DNA of 37,325 bases from Bacteroidales bacterium (GTDB taxonomy: Bacteria; Bacteroidota; Bacteroidia; Bacteroidales; WCHB1-69), in contig JAFVNW010000022.1 of NCBI GenBank assembly GCA_017506175.1, positions 1-37,325 on the forward strand, given 5' to 3'. Position 1 is the first letter of the stretch. Each line of letters opens with the position of its first letter. The notes below the pieces were generated by a model. The model worked only from the letters and a program-made list of their open reading frames with translations. It was not told where the DNA came from and searched no databases. Shown here piece after piece: positions 1 to 8,945 of this stretch. Both the position numbers and the translations under genes were made by a program.

Positions 1-491
1 ACAGTCTCTTTGTCGCGGCTTGCCAGCATACGCTCGTAAAAGAGTGTGTTTATCTGCCTGTCGAGTTGGCGTGTGCTCCAATTTTCTCTTACGCACTCAT
101 CCATATACCAAAGTCTAACCTCCTGATTCTGAACTTTCAAAAGTGAGCGATAATGAGTCCAACTCAATTCGTCACGCAGTGCGTGACCAATTGGAAAGGC
201 AAGATAAAACTGCCGCATCAATTTAAGGTTTGTAACGGTAAAGCCGCTGCCAAACTCTGCCGATAGTTTTTCAGACAGTTGTTTGAGCGTGGCATCTCCA
301 TATTTTGCCCGTTGCTCGCCGCTTTGCTCATACTCCACAATATGCCGCCCCACCTGCCAATAGGCCTGAACAATTGCACTATTGACATTTCTCGCAATGT
401 TTTGCCTTGCCTTCTTCAAAACATCTCTGACAATCGCATAGAGTTTAGTTCCATCCATTGCTCTAATACTCAACACGTTATTCTTTTCCAT
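1..491 (-). CDS. DUF1016/YhcG-family nuclease, N-terminal part (cut by window edge)
   Basis: The reverse strand from the ATG at 489-491 stays open to the window edge (163 codons) and begins MEKNNVLSIRAMDG. The visible part is the DUF1016 N-terminal domain: an early block around AYWQVGRHIVEYEQ, then LRDELSWTHYRSLLKVQN and RENWSTRQLDRQINTLFYER, ending in LASRDKETV at the edge. In this family a C-terminal PDDEXK nuclease domain follows; it would lie outside the window. The gene starts 49 nt after the stop of the upstream hsdM and is co-directional, so the two are probably one operon. DUF1016 proteins often sit in type I restriction-modification loci, between or beside hsdM and hsdS. Family assignment is firm; its role in the R-M locus is inferred from position. 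Confidence 0.85.
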   Translation of the reverse strand, partial: MEKNNVLSIRAMDGTKLYAIVRDVLKKARQNIARNVNSAIVQAYWQVGRHIVEYEQSGEQRAKYGDATLKQLSEKLSAEFGSGFTVTNLKLMRQFYLAFPIGHALRDELSWTHYRSLLKVQNQEVRLWYMDECVRENWSTRQLDRQINTLFYERMLASRDKET

Positions 492-540
492 TTTTTTTCT
501 TTAGCTTATTTAATAACTGTGTGCGAAGATACACCATTTA

Positions 541-3105
541 TTAAAAATAACCTAATTCTTTCAAAAATTCATCCAGCTTATTTGTGGCCTCGTCACGCTC
601 CGCCAGCATATCGTGGAGCGTCACCGAATACTTGTCGTGAAGCAGTTCCATGCTTTGCTGCAAATGGCGGGCGTGGGCTTCAAGATAGACGGCGATGTTG
701 TCGTGCAGGGTGGCGAGCCAGCGCTGCGTAATCAGTCGGCGGGCGTCGTCGTCGGAAATCTGCTCGCGGGCTTTGTCGGCAAGCGCCTCTTTCGAGAGTT
801 CTATCTCGCGGATTTGCTTGCGACAGTCCTTCAGCTCATTCTCCAACGCCACGTGGTGGGCAATGCCTGCTTCCTTGTCGGCAATCTGCTTGTCGAGTGC
901 GACAATGTCGGCGGCGCATCGAGCGGCTTCGTCAGCAACAGATTCGCCTAATTTGCGGCGTTTCTCCAACGCTTTCTGCTGTTTGGAAAATTCGCGTTTC
1001 TGGGCTTTCAACTCTTTGATTTCTGCTTTAATGTCCGAAATCACACTTTTGGGCATCACCTCGTACTGCTCGGCGTCCCACTCTTCGGGGTCCATTTCGG
1101 CAATTTCGGCAAACTTGGCATCGAGTTCGTCGCGGCGGTTCTCCAACCGTTTCAAATCGGCCAAGACTTCGGGAAACTCGTTGGCAATGAGCTCATCATC
1201 GGGTATCAGCTCCGCCGTCCATCCGCTCGACTGCACGCTGCGGAAGTCGCTTTTCAACGTATCCGAGAAATGGGCGAACGAGCCGCGAACCTGATATTTG
1301 TCCAATACGTTCAGGCTTGTCAGTGTGGCGACAAAGCGGTCGGTCAGATTGTTGTTGAAGTCGAACAGACTGCCGCCGTGCAGACTGTCCAAATCGGCAT
1401 CCGAAGCCGTCCAGAAGGTCTCAATTGCCTTATGATAATCGTCGGCAACCTGCTGTTTGCCTTTGCTTTCGCTGATAATGGTTTTTATGTCGGCTTTCTC
1501 CTTCACGGCATCTGCAAAATGGGCGTAACCGTTGGTTGCTGCAGTAAAGAGTTTGTCCTGCAAACCCTTATAGCAGTCGAATTCGGCTTTCAGTGCCAGT
1601 ATTTCCGCTTCAGGGATTCCGCCTTGCAGGTGCGCTTTCACGTCCTGCGGTGTGGGCGGCTCCGAATTGTCAACATAGCGGCGGATATTGCAGTTGTAGT
1701 CTTCGGCTTTCAGTGTTTCTTTGCTCACCAAACGGCTATAGCCTTCAATCTCAATCTTGTTGTGATAGACGTAGCTGATTTTTTCAATGTCCTCGGGGCG
1801 AAGTGAGTTCTGGTTTTTGCCTTCCTTATACTCTCGGTCGGCATTGATGAAGAATACGCCTTTGCGGTTGGTGGCATCTGCCTTATTGATAATCAGCAGC
1901 GAAGCAGGAATGCCAGTGCCGTAGAACAGCCCTTGCGGTAGCCCAATGACACATTCCAGTATGCACGAAGGGTGGCCTTCGCTACCCGTAATCAGGCGTT
2001 GGCGCATCTTTTGCTCCTCGCCGCCTCGGAAAAGCACGCCGTGGGGCATCACCACTGCCATACGGCCGTTGTTTTTCAGCACAGAAATCATGTGCTGCAC
2101 AAACATAAAGTCGGCCTGTTTTTTCTTGCTCATCCAGTTCTGGAAACGCTCCTTGAACTGCATATTGGCGGTGGTGTAATTCTGCGAGAAGGGCGGATTG
2201 GCCACCACAATGTCGTATTGGTTGAGTGTGCCGCCCGTCACTAATTTCGGGTTCAGCAGCGTGTCGCCCTGTTCGATGCGCGCGTTGCGGATGTTGTGGA
2301 AAATCATGTTCATCTTGCACATCTGGTAAGGACTGTCGAACTTCTCCTGTCCGTGAAGGGTGAGCCGTGCGGCACTTCCGTAACGGTTTTCCACATAGTT
2401 GTGCATCGTGATTAGCAAACCTCCCGAGCCGACGGTGGGGTCGCATATTTCATCAGTTTCTTTCGGCTGCAAGATTTGCCCCATCAGGTAAACAACCTCC
2501 GACGGCGTGTAGAATTCACCAGCTTTCTTTCCGGCACTTTCTGCAAAGAACTTGATCAGATATTCGTATGCTGCGCCAAGCAGGTCGGGAAACTCGAAAT
2601 TCTCGTCCTGCAGTTTCGGGAAGTCGTTGAAATCCTTGAGCAGTGCGCTGAGTGTCTCCTCATCGAGAACACGTTCGCCCTTGGTATTCAACTCGTTGAA
2701 CTTGGTCTTGCTAAGCACGCCCGACAGCAGTGCCGAGTTGGATTTCTCAACTTCGGCCAACGCCGTGGTGATGGCATCGGCGTAACTGATGGTTTCGCCC
2801 TCGTCATCCACAGGATTGAGCACGAACTTCCAACGGGCCTTGTCGGGCACGTAGCAGATGTATTTTTCGGGAATGTTCAATTCCGCTTCAATGTCGGCTT
2901 CAGCGGCATTGGGATATTGCTTTTTCAGTTCGTCTTTCAACGCAATACGGTCAATTTCAAACTGGTCGTTGATTCGTTTCAGGAAAAGCAGCGCAATGAT
3001 GTAGTTCTTGTATTCCGCCGCATCCATACTGGTACGCAGGCGGTCGCATTGCGCTTTGAGAAACGACTCAAGGCGCGAAAGGGATATTTTGGTTTTTTTC
3101 GGCAT
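541..3105 (-). CDS. hsdM: Type I restriction-modification DNA methyltransferase subunit HsdM (long form)
   Basis: This is an 854-aa N6-adenine methyltransferase subunit of a type I restriction-modification complex. The N-terminal helical HsdM domain (about 10-160) is followed by the Rossmann methyltransferase core. Visible motifs are GEFYTP at 196-201, the SAM-binding DPTVGSGG at 222-229 and the catalytic NPPF at 303-306. Typical HsdM proteins are about 500-550 aa. Here a charged region rich in Glu/Lys/Arg with coiled-coil character (about 640-854) extends the C-terminus, as in the long HsdM subgroup. The ATG at 3105 is followed directly by a typical N-terminus. HsdS and HsdR are not in the window and would be expected to the left, downstream in the direction of transcription. 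A possible -7 box TATTTTTG (minus) lies at 3137-3144. Confidence 0.93.
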   Translation of the reverse strand: MPKKTKISLSRLESFLKAQCDRLRTSMDAAEYKNYIIALLFLKRINDQFEIDRIALKDELKKQYPNAAEADIEAELNIPEKYICYVPDKARWKFVLNPVDDEGETISYADAITTALAEVEKSNSALLSGVLSKTKFNELNTKGERVLDEETLSALLKDFNDFPKLQDENFEFPDLLGAAYEYLIKFFAESAGKKAGEFYTPSEVVYLMGQILQPKETDEICDPTVGSGGLLITMHNYVENRYGSAARLTLHGQEKFDSPYQMCKMNMIFHNIRNARIEQGDTLLNPKLVTGGTLNQYDIVVANPPFSQNYTTANMQFKERFQNWMSKKKQADFMFVQHMISVLKNNGRMAVVMPHGVLFRGGEEQKMRQRLITGSEGHPSCILECVIGLPQGLFYGTGIPASLLIINKADATNRKGVFFINADREYKEGKNQNSLRPEDIEKISYVYHNKIEIEGYSRLVSKETLKAEDYNCNIRRYVDNSEPPTPQDVKAHLQGGIPEAEILALKAEFDCYKGLQDKLFTAATNGYAHFADAVKEKADIKTIISESKGKQQVADDYHKAIETFWTASDADLDSLHGGSLFDFNNNLTDRFVATLTSLNVLDKYQVRGSFAHFSDTLKSDFRSVQSSGWTAELIPDDELIANEFPEVLADLKRLENRRDELDAKFAEIAEMDPEEWDAEQYEVMPKSVISDIKAEIKELKAQKREFSKQQKALEKRRKLGESVADEAARCAADIVALDKQIADKEAGIAHHVALENELKDCRKQIREIELSKEALADKAREQISDDDARRLITQRWLATLHDNIAVYLEAHARHLQQSMELLHDKYSVTLHDMLAERDEATNKLDEFLKELGYF

Positions 3106-3295
3106 TTAAATGAAACAATTACATTTTTTTAACCTGCAAAAATAGTCATTTTTTGCCAAAAAAAGTGCAGAAAAATCACAGAATTGTGATACTCTTTTTA
3201 AGAAATACTCAAGAATCTGGGGCTGGTATTCGAAAAGAAAGAAAAGAGGAGTCGTCAAACAAAGAGGTGTGGGGTAAAATTTTTTGAAACATGAA

Positions 3296-3324
3296 TTGCA
3301 GTATTCACATATTTACTATTTTTG
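3296..3324 (+). promoter_or_regulatory. Bacteroidetes-type promoter for the T9SS cargo cluster
   Basis: TTG at 3296-3298 and TATTTTTG at 3317-3324 are separated by 18 nt, close to the Bacteroidetes -33/-7 consensus (TTTG, about 19 nt, TAnnTTTG). Transcription would begin near 3331, which rules out an in-frame start at 3284 and supports the ATG at 3368. Confidence 0.6.
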
Positions 3325-3367
3325 CAACTTGTTGTTATGTCTTACTTTTAATAAAAATTATTTTGTT

Positions 3368-4048
3368 ATGAAGAATTTTTTATCCGTTTTAACGTTGTTG
3401 ACACTCTTTGTTTTGAGTGCCGGTGCACAAAATTATTCAACCGTTACCATCACCCCGCAAAATGGCATGCTGGTAGTGAATGGAATCAATCAGATTTCCA
3501 TTCCCAACTATGACCCCAGCGAGGTGCAGCTGGAGCCCATTTCGGGGGCCGTTGCAGCACCCGGCAATGACCAAATGTACACTGTGGCCGAATTTCCCAC
3601 ACTGAATGCCGTTTGGAACACCTGCAATTCATCTGCTACTTGGTCCACCAATTTGGTTACGCTGGATACCTATTCGGGAGAGACAGCAAACACAGGCTAC
3701 GCCGCATTGAAATTCGCAGGATCGCCGAATACTTATGGATATGCAAAGTTCGACAAAACCGTTTCTGGTGCCTGGACTGAATTTGGTTATTTCACCACGG
3801 GGTCGGGTATCAACGAGCAAACGGTTGCCGTTTCTGTCACCCCCAACCCCGCATCCGATGCGCTTAGTATCAGTAATGTCGAAGGCGCACAGGTTTCCGT
3901 ATTTGCTTTAAATGGACAGGAGATGAAACGCATTGAAAAAGCCAATTCCAATGAAGATATTTGTATATCCAATTGGTCTGCAGGTGTTTATATTGTTCGT
4001 TGTGTTTTTGAAGGCTATGTGTGCATGCTGAAGGTGGTGAAGGAATAG
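3368..4048 (+). CDS. Secreted protein with type IX secretion C-terminal sorting domain
   Basis: This 226-aa protein opens with a clear Sec signal peptide (MKNFLSVLTLLTLFVLSAGA, cleavage near AGA-QN). A central region of about 130 aa rich in Thr, Asn, Ser and aromatics has no family I recognise. The last 70 or so residues form a por-type (T9SS type A) sorting domain: VTPNPASDALSI, then VFALNGQEM and a final SAGVYIVRCVFEGYVCMLKV. The family role is export across the outer membrane and surface attachment or release. The start at 3368 is chosen because the promoter lies at 3296-3324 and the signal peptide begins there. The next gene starts 8 nt after the stop, so they are likely cotranscribed. 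Confidence 0.82.
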   Translation: MKNFLSVLTLLTLFVLSAGAQNYSTVTITPQNGMLVVNGINQISIPNYDPSEVQLEPISGAVAAPGNDQMYTVAEFPTLNAVWNTCNSSATWSTNLVTLDTYSGETANTGYAALKFAGSPNTYGYAKFDKTVSGAWTEFGYFTTGSGINEQTVAVSVTPNPASDALSISNVEGAQVSVFALNGQEMKRIEKANSNEDICISNWSAGVYIVRCVFEGYVCMLKVVKE

Positions 4049-4056
4049 AGGATGGA

Positions 4057-4800
4057 ATGATGTTAAAAGAAAAATGCCTTGCAATTGCCGTTGTCCTGTT
4101 GCTCTCCGCCCTGATGAGCTCCTGCATCGCCTATCGTCCGCAGGTGGCCGAGATGCCGCTCATCCATGAGAAAGGCGAGCTTCAGGTGAATGGCAGCGTC
4201 GGTCTTTCGGCACCTTTGGGCGATGCGTATGTGGGCACGACGGCCTCCTACGGCGCCACCGACTGGCTGGCGGTTCAGGGACATGTCAACTGGAATGGCT
4301 ACCAAGGTGCCTACGGACAAGCGGCCGTGGGGGCTTTCAAGGCATGGGACCATGCGGTTTTGGAAGGCTTCATCGGCTACGGCTTGGGCGGCAACCAATG
4401 GGAGAATGAAAACACCGGTCGCCAGTTCAACGCCTTCTATCATCTGCCGTACGCACAGATCGAATTTGGCTGGGCGGGCATCGCCAAAGGCCATATCGAC
4501 ATCGGGGTGGGGGTGAAGAGCGGTTGCGTCATCCCGAACCTCGTTGACCGTCGCCCCGCCTCCGAGAGCCAGCCGGAGCAAATCACCCGCTACACCTCCC
4601 CGATGGCGCTGCTTGAACCACAGTTTTTCTTCCGCGCCGGCGGCCAACACCTGAAATGGACTTTCAACCTCGGCTACAGCCAGCTCTGGGGCTCGGGACC
4701 GAATCGCGAACCCTTCGCCGGCATCAACGCCATCTATATGCCCTTCACCATCAATATGGGAATCACTTACGATTTTAATGTGTTCAGCAAGCGACAGTAG
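4057..4800 (+). CDS. Predicted outer-membrane lipoprotein, beta-rich
   Basis: The product is about 247 aa. The N-terminus MMLKEKCLAIAVVLLLSALM is followed by SSC, a good lipobox with the modified Cys near residue 23. The rest alternates Gly/aromatic strands (for example VNGSVGLSAPLGDAYVG, TASYGATDWLAVQGHVNW, HIDIGVGVKSG) and ends in MGITYDFNVFSKRQ, resembling a small outer-membrane beta-barrel or porin-like fold with a C-terminal strand. Two adjacent ATGs (4057, 4060) could start it; an upstream in-frame GTG at 4021 would lie inside the preceding gene and add no signal sequence. It sits between two T9SS cargo genes. No specific family is recognised. Confidence 0.75.
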   Translation: MMLKEKCLAIAVVLLLSALMSSCIAYRPQVAEMPLIHEKGELQVNGSVGLSAPLGDAYVGTTASYGATDWLAVQGHVNWNGYQGAYGQAAVGAFKAWDHAVLEGFIGYGLGGNQWENENTGRQFNAFYHLPYAQIEFGWAGIAKGHIDIGVGVKSGCVIPNLVDRRPASESQPEQITRYTSPMALLEPQFFFRAGGQHLKWTFNLGYSQLWGSGPNREPFAGINAIYMPFTINMGITYDFNVFSKRQ

Positions 4801-4838
4801 AATATGCCGCACGTCTGTTCCATTAAAATAGATCTTGA

Positions 4839-5915
4839 ATGATGAAAAAACTGTCTATCCTTTGCTTTTGTTTTGTCGTTTTCACCAGCTGGGCGCAAAG
4901 TCCTCTGTTGAAAAACGTAGCGTTTCCGGATGCTTCTGTGCCACCGCTTCGCTCGGAGGGGTTGCTCACCTCGCATTGGGATCAGGATTATCCGTACAAC
5001 CAACTTTGTCCCAGGGATCCGTCAAACGATTATTCCTATAGCTATGCGGGATGTCCTGCTGTTGCTATGGCTCAGATTATCAATTATTTACATACCACAC
5101 AAGACACCCGCTTTTCCGACGATGACGACTATGCCCACCATTACGCCGGTCGCAATTATGGTATTGACGACGATTGGGAAACCCTGCAGTTTCCGTCATT
5201 CCCGCTGCTGAACGAGATGTTGGATTCGGTGGATGCCATCTTCTTGCGCGGTGAGGAGCTCCCCGACCTGTTGGCCGCCGCCCTGATTTTCGCGTGCGGC
5301 ACCGCTTGCACACAAGTCTATACTTCGCAAGGCTCTGGCACGTTCGCTGTGGACCAGGCCTTTGAAGCCTACCAGCGGTTCGGTTTCATCAACTGCCAAT
5401 TGTTTCGCGAACCCGATTCACTCATGTACGCGACTTTGATTTCCAATTTGCAAGCCGGTTATCCCGCCCACTTGGCGGTGGAAAATCCCGAGGGAACGGC
5501 CGGACACAACGTGGTGGTGGATGGTTACCGCGAATCGGACGGCAAGTTCCATATCAACTTCGGCTATGGTGGTTCCCAGGATGGCTGGTACGACATCCCC
5601 GACCCCAATTTCTACTACGGATTGACGAAGTTGGAGGGAATTATCGTGGATATCATTCCGTCACCTTCGGCTGTCCAAGAATTCACCCACCAACAGCCGT
5701 TGGAAATCTATCCTAACCCCGTTTCAGACATCCTCTATGTGAAGAATATTCCTTGCGGACAAGTGAACTTTGTTATTTACAATGCTGTAGGACAAGAAGT
5801 TACGACAGGTTTCTCTTATGGAACGATTTCTGTTTCAGATTTGAATGAAGGACTCTATTTCTTGCAAATAAGAGGCAAGGATTATCAAAAAACGGCGAAA
5901 TTCGTGGTGCGTTGA
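4839..5915 (+). CDS. C10-family (streptopain-like) cysteine protease with T9SS sorting domain
   Basis: This is a 358-aa exported cysteine protease. Residues 1-19 form a signal peptide (MMKKLSILCFCFVVFTSWA). The catalytic Cys is C72 in AGCPAVAMAQIINYL, equivalent to the GC-AxAMAQ motif of SpeB/interpain. The catalytic His is H223 in AGHNVVVDGY, followed by the oxyanion/structural pattern HINFGYGGSQDGWYDIP (N240, W250). Unlike long C10 proteases there is little room for a large propeptide: the core starts by residue 40. Residues about 285-358 form a T9SS type A tail (LEIYPNPVSDILYV, GLYFLQIRGKDYQKTAKFVV). The gene is the third of the plus-strand exported cluster, 38 nt after the lipoprotein gene. 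Confidence 0.88.
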   Translation: MMKKLSILCFCFVVFTSWAQSPLLKNVAFPDASVPPLRSEGLLTSHWDQDYPYNQLCPRDPSNDYSYSYAGCPAVAMAQIINYLHTTQDTRFSDDDDYAHHYAGRNYGIDDDWETLQFPSFPLLNEMLDSVDAIFLRGEELPDLLAAALIFACGTACTQVYTSQGSGTFAVDQAFEAYQRFGFINCQLFREPDSLMYATLISNLQAGYPAHLAVENPEGTAGHNVVVDGYRESDGKFHINFGYGGSQDGWYDIPDPNFYYGLTKLEGIIVDIIPSPSAVQEFTHQQPLEIYPNPVSDILYVKNIPCGQVNFVIYNAVGQEVTTGFSYGTISVSDLNEGLYFLQIRGKDYQKTAKFVVR

Positions 5916-5943
5916 TAATCCCATTGATTATGCCGCAATAAAA

Positions 5944-5972
5944 TTGCACAAGTAAAAAATGTTGTACTTTTG
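5944..5972 (+). promoter_or_regulatory. Bacteroidetes-type promoter for tcdA
   Basis: TTG at 5944-5946, an 18-nt spacer and TACTTTTG at 5965-5972 match the -33/-7 pattern. The leader would be about 20 nt to the ATG at 6000. This makes tcdA independent of the upstream secreted-protein cluster. Confidence 0.65.
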
Positions 5973-5999
5973 CACGTTCAATCGCAAAAGAAAACACCC

Positions 6000-6797
6000 A
6001 TGGGAATTGAAGATTCCATTTTCAACCGGCTGACCTTGCTGTTGGGGACAGAGACAATGGATGTTGTGGCCCGCCAGCGCGTCATCATCTTCGGTGTGGG
6101 CGGCGTTGGAAGCTGGTGCGCCGAAAGCCTCGTGCGCAGCGGCATCCGTCACCTCACCCTCGTTGACAGCGACTGCGTGTGCATCACCAACATCAACCGC
6201 CAACTTCAGGCCACCACCCGAACGGTGGGGAAAGTCAAGGTGGAGGTGCTGAAGGAAAGGCTCTTGGACATCAACCCGAAAGCGGAAATCAATGCTGTTC
6301 AAGAGATTTATAGCGCCGAAAATGCGGCATCTTTCCAACTTGACACTTACGACTATATCATCGATGCCATCGACAGTTTGAAAGACAAGGTCCACCTCAT
6401 TCTGCAAGCCACCCGATGCAAGGGGAAATTCTTCTCGGCCATGGGTGCGGCCCTCAAGATGGATCCGACCAAGGTGCAGGTGGCGGAGTTCTGGCAAGTG
6501 CAAGGCTGCCCGCTGGCACGTGCCATCCGCAAACGCTTCAAAAGAGACGGCACCTTCCCGCAGCGGAAGTTCCTGTGCGTCTATTCCAAGGAGCTGCTGT
6601 CCAACAAAGGACCGGCCAGCGCCTGCGGGACCAGTGCCTGCATGTGCCCGAAATTCCCTATCGGGGAAGGCACTCCTAAACTCGCCAACCACGAGTGGTG
6701 CTCGTCGAAAGCGCAAATCAACGGCACCACGGCACACATCACCGCCATCTTCGGATTCACAATAGCCGGACTGGTGATGCAGGATATCTGCCAATAG
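6000..6797 (+). CDS. tcdA: tRNA threonylcarbamoyladenosine dehydratase (TcdA/CsdL, E1-like)
   Basis: This 265-aa cytoplasmic enzyme belongs to the ThiF/MoeB/E1 superfamily and catalyses ATP-dependent cyclisation of t6A37 to cyclic t6A in tRNAs. The nucleotide-binding glycine motif FGVGGVGSWCAESL is at 31-44, followed by the family motif LVDSDCVCITNINRQ and the DAIDSLKDK segment that matches the DAIDS of E. coli TcdA. The C-terminal TAHITAIFGFTIAGLVMQ matches the TATFGF end of TcdA. Length agrees with the family (about 250-270 aa). The ATG at 6000 lies 27 nt after the -7 box and gives the expected N-terminus; an earlier in-frame start at 5970 overlaps the -7 box. Confidence 0.93.
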   Translation: MGIEDSIFNRLTLLLGTETMDVVARQRVIIFGVGGVGSWCAESLVRSGIRHLTLVDSDCVCITNINRQLQATTRTVGKVKVEVLKERLLDINPKAEINAVQEIYSAENAASFQLDTYDYIIDAIDSLKDKVHLILQATRCKGKFFSAMGAALKMDPTKVQVAEFWQVQGCPLARAIRKRFKRDGTFPQRKFLCVYSKELLSNKGPASACGTSACMCPKFPIGEGTPKLANHEWCSSKAQINGTTAHITAIFGFTIAGLVMQDICQ

Positions 6798-6857
6798 TAT
6801 CGTGTTGCATTCGGTTGCGCCAGCGGCATTACAGTAGGTGTCTATCGGTAATGAAGA

Positions 6858-7421
6858 TTACTCTTCATCCTGTTTCACAGCACTCTCCGGCCACACCGGC
6901 TTGCCGTTCCACGACACGGTCAACTCTCTTGGATAGCGAGCCTCCCAATCCTCTTTGTAAACATCCAGTATGGTAAAATCCTTATCCACGAACTGCAATA
7001 TGCCATCATCATCCACCCACAGTGCAGACCAGTAGCTCTCTTCACCGCCTTCAGAACACCATTTGGGCATATCAGCGCCAAAGTGATTGTTCACCACAAG
7101 ACCACGTTCATTTACATTCACCACCATCCACGTCAATGGTTGCGGGCTGTCCAAGCGCGAGACGCACTCCCGGTACACTTCATCCCAAGGTTGGCCGACA
7201 TTTGCATGGAGAAACTTGATTAGTGGTGTATAATCGTAGCCAGTCCTATATGAATTATGTTTCTTGATAGGCGAATGCTCTGGCAAGACATCTTGTTTTT
7301 TACCTCGCTCATAACGATAACGTTTTTTCCCGACGATAACATACCAAGACCACCCGTTGTGAGTCCGCTTGTTCACCTTTCGGTAAAGCGGCGGCTTGCC
7401 GTCTTTTCTGTTGTGCCCCAT
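6858..7421 (-). CDS. Hypothetical protein, 187 aa
   Basis: I do not recognise a family. The protein starts MGHNRKDGKPPLYRKVNKRT with a basic, Tyr/Arg-rich N-terminus (KKRYRYERGKKQDV), followed by an acidic, Trp-rich C-terminal two-thirds (about ten Trp, e.g. GGEESYWSALWVDDDGILQF). No signal peptide, transmembrane helix or repeats are visible, so it is probably cytoplasmic. It is convergent with tcdA, and a hairpin with arms ATGAAGA/TCTTCAT (6851-6868) overlaps its stop codon. It stands between chromosomal and accessory-type genes. Coding is supported by length and by protein-like composition; function is unknown. Confidence 0.65.
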   Translation of the reverse strand: MGHNRKDGKPPLYRKVNKRTHNGWSWYVIVGKKRYRYERGKKQDVLPEHSPIKKHNSYRTGYDYTPLIKFLHANVGQPWDEVYRECVSRLDSPQPLTWMVVNVNERGLVVNNHFGADMPKWCSEGGEESYWSALWVDDDGILQFVDKDFTILDVYKEDWEARYPRELTVSWNGKPVWPESAVKQDEE

Positions 7422-7610
7422 CTTTCAGCGCATTTGAAACAATTTATAGCTTACAGCTTTTTTATAGCACGGCTGCAAAGATACAACTTTTTCAAAGTTC
7501 GCAAGAAAAGCGAATTTATTTTTATATGGTTTGGAGTTACGTGCAAAGGATTTTCCAAGACAATTTCCAAGTCGCGAATGGATATTTCCGGGTATCTCTC
7601 TTTTGCGTAA

Positions 7611-8855
7611 CTAAAACTTAGATATGGGAACAACCTCCACCGTGTAGTCGCCTTTTTTTATGGTTCGTTCCTCGTTGTTTGTTACAATTGTCAAATTGCT
7701 ACAGTGTAATTCTCCTGCACATTCGATAAGACTATCCAGCTCCCTTTTCTCGGTCTTGGGATTGCTCATATCATAACAAACCTGCACAAGTCGTTCAATA
7801 CGAGGACCTTTCCGTAAAACAAAATCCACTTCTTTGTCATTGCGGGAATGATAATAGAACAATGTCTTATCCGTATCGTATCCACGACGAACAAGCTCTA
7901 TAAATACTTGATTCTCAAGCAAACGACCAAGGTTGTCACTCAATGCGAAAGCTTTGGCTGAGACAAAACCATTGTCAACCAAATAAACCTTTTGAGGAGC
8001 CTTTTTCATCAACTTGAGTTTGTTATTGTAACGTGGCAAATAGTAGAACAGATAAGGTTCGTGCAGGTAGTCCATAAATTTTTTGGTGGTGTTGACACTG
8101 GCGAATCCCAATTCCTGTGTTAGTTCATTGGCGCTAACTGAATTGCAGAAATTAGAAACAAGATAGATGGCTAAATTATTCAAATCAGTGATATTACGAA
8201 CTTTGTGACGTCTGGCGACATCCTTCCACACAATAGAATCGAACAACGTGTCAAGATAACTGTAAGTCAGTTGCCGTGCCGCCACCACTTCCGGATAACC
8301 GCCATTTCGCAAATAGTCATCCATCAGCACCGACAATTCAACGTCCGATTCTCCATTTTGCTTATGAGAAAAGAGTTTGTGCCAGTCAAAAAACTCCTCA
8401 AGGCTAAAAGGCAGCATCTCCACTTGAATATACTTGCCAGTCAGTACCGTAGCCATCTCACTTGACAGCATTTTGGCATTGCTACCCGTAATCACGAGAT
8501 TTTTTCCCTGCCGATAGAGTTCGCTAACCCATAAATCCCACGCATCAAGATTCTGCACCTCATCAAGCAGGAGGAATTCATATCCGGGATAGACATCATC
8601 CAGCATCCGCATAACAAGATTCGCATTCCAGTTATCCAACAGCGATTGACTGTCAAAATTCAAGTAGGCAAAATTTTTGTCTCGCAACATCAGCAATGCC
8701 TGCGTGGATTTTCCCACGCGCCGAGGACCAGTAATCAACTTGATGAAATGGCTGTTCAACAATGAGTCAACATTTTGACTGCTGCGACGTGCAAGATAAG
8801 TACGCGATAGCAATTCATCGCGCTCTTTCCGCTGATTTAGAATGATGTTCTTCAT
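7611..8855 (-). CDS. AAA ATP-binding protein with DUF4143 domain (first of two in the window)
   Basis: This 414-aa protein is of the AAA_14 plus DUF4143 type. The Walker A motif is GPRRVGKST at 43-51 and the Walker B is FLLLDEVQNLDAW; a sensor-like ITGSNAKML follows. The C-terminal half carries the DUF4143 domain (KVYLVDNGFVSAKAFAL, then LENQVFIELVRRGY and the nuclease-like EVDFVLRKG). Such proteins are abundant in Bacteroidales accessory regions; their cellular role is largely unknown. The ATG at 8855 is preferred to one at 8897 because a TATTTTTG box lies at 8876-8883, between the two. A divergent relative lies at 28429-29679. Confidence 0.88.
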   Translation of the reverse strand: MKNIILNQRKERDELLSRTYLARRSSQNVDSLLNSHFIKLITGPRRVGKSTQALLMLRDKNFAYLNFDSQSLLDNWNANLVMRMLDDVYPGYEFLLLDEVQNLDAWDLWVSELYRQGKNLVITGSNAKMLSSEMATVLTGKYIQVEMLPFSLEEFFDWHKLFSHKQNGESDVELSVLMDDYLRNGGYPEVVAARQLTYSYLDTLFDSIVWKDVARRHKVRNITDLNNLAIYLVSNFCNSVSANELTQELGFASVNTTKKFMDYLHEPYLFYYLPRYNNKLKLMKKAPQKVYLVDNGFVSAKAFALSDNLGRLLENQVFIELVRRGYDTDKTLFYYHSRNDKEVDFVLRKGPRIERLVQVCYDMSNPKTEKRELDSLIECAGELHCSNLTIVTNNEERTIKKGDYTVEVVPISKF

Positions 8856-8875
8856 TTTCACTTTTTTTGCAGCGG

Positions 8876-8883
8876 CAAAAATA
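8876..8883 (-). promoter_or_regulatory. -7 box of the DUF4143 gene
   Basis: The minus strand reads TATTTTTG, a match to TAnnTTTG, 20 nt before the ATG at 8855. No convincing TTG is found at the -33 distance, so the call rests on the -7 element only. Confidence 0.4.
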
Positions 8884-8945
8884 CAAATTTTATTCAATTA
8901 TTATCTTGTATTGCATAAAATATATACTTTTTTTTGCAGTACAAA

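Noticed and set aside
2476-3132. 218-codon plus-strand frame
   Set aside because: It is antisense to the well-supported start of hsdM; its translation has no motif and is a by-product of the codon usage of that gene.
3175-3190. Inverted repeat ATCACA-GAAT-TGTGAT as a CRP-like operator
   Set aside because: The half-sites are short and the usual CRP spacing is not met; nothing else supports a regulator site there.
4063-4812. 249-codon minus-strand frame
   Set aside because: It lies fully opposite the lipoprotein gene, which has a signal sequence and operon context; the antisense product is Ala/Gly/His-rich without any motif.
5928-6794. 288-codon minus-strand frame
   Set aside because: It is antisense to tcdA, whose motifs and promoter are clear.
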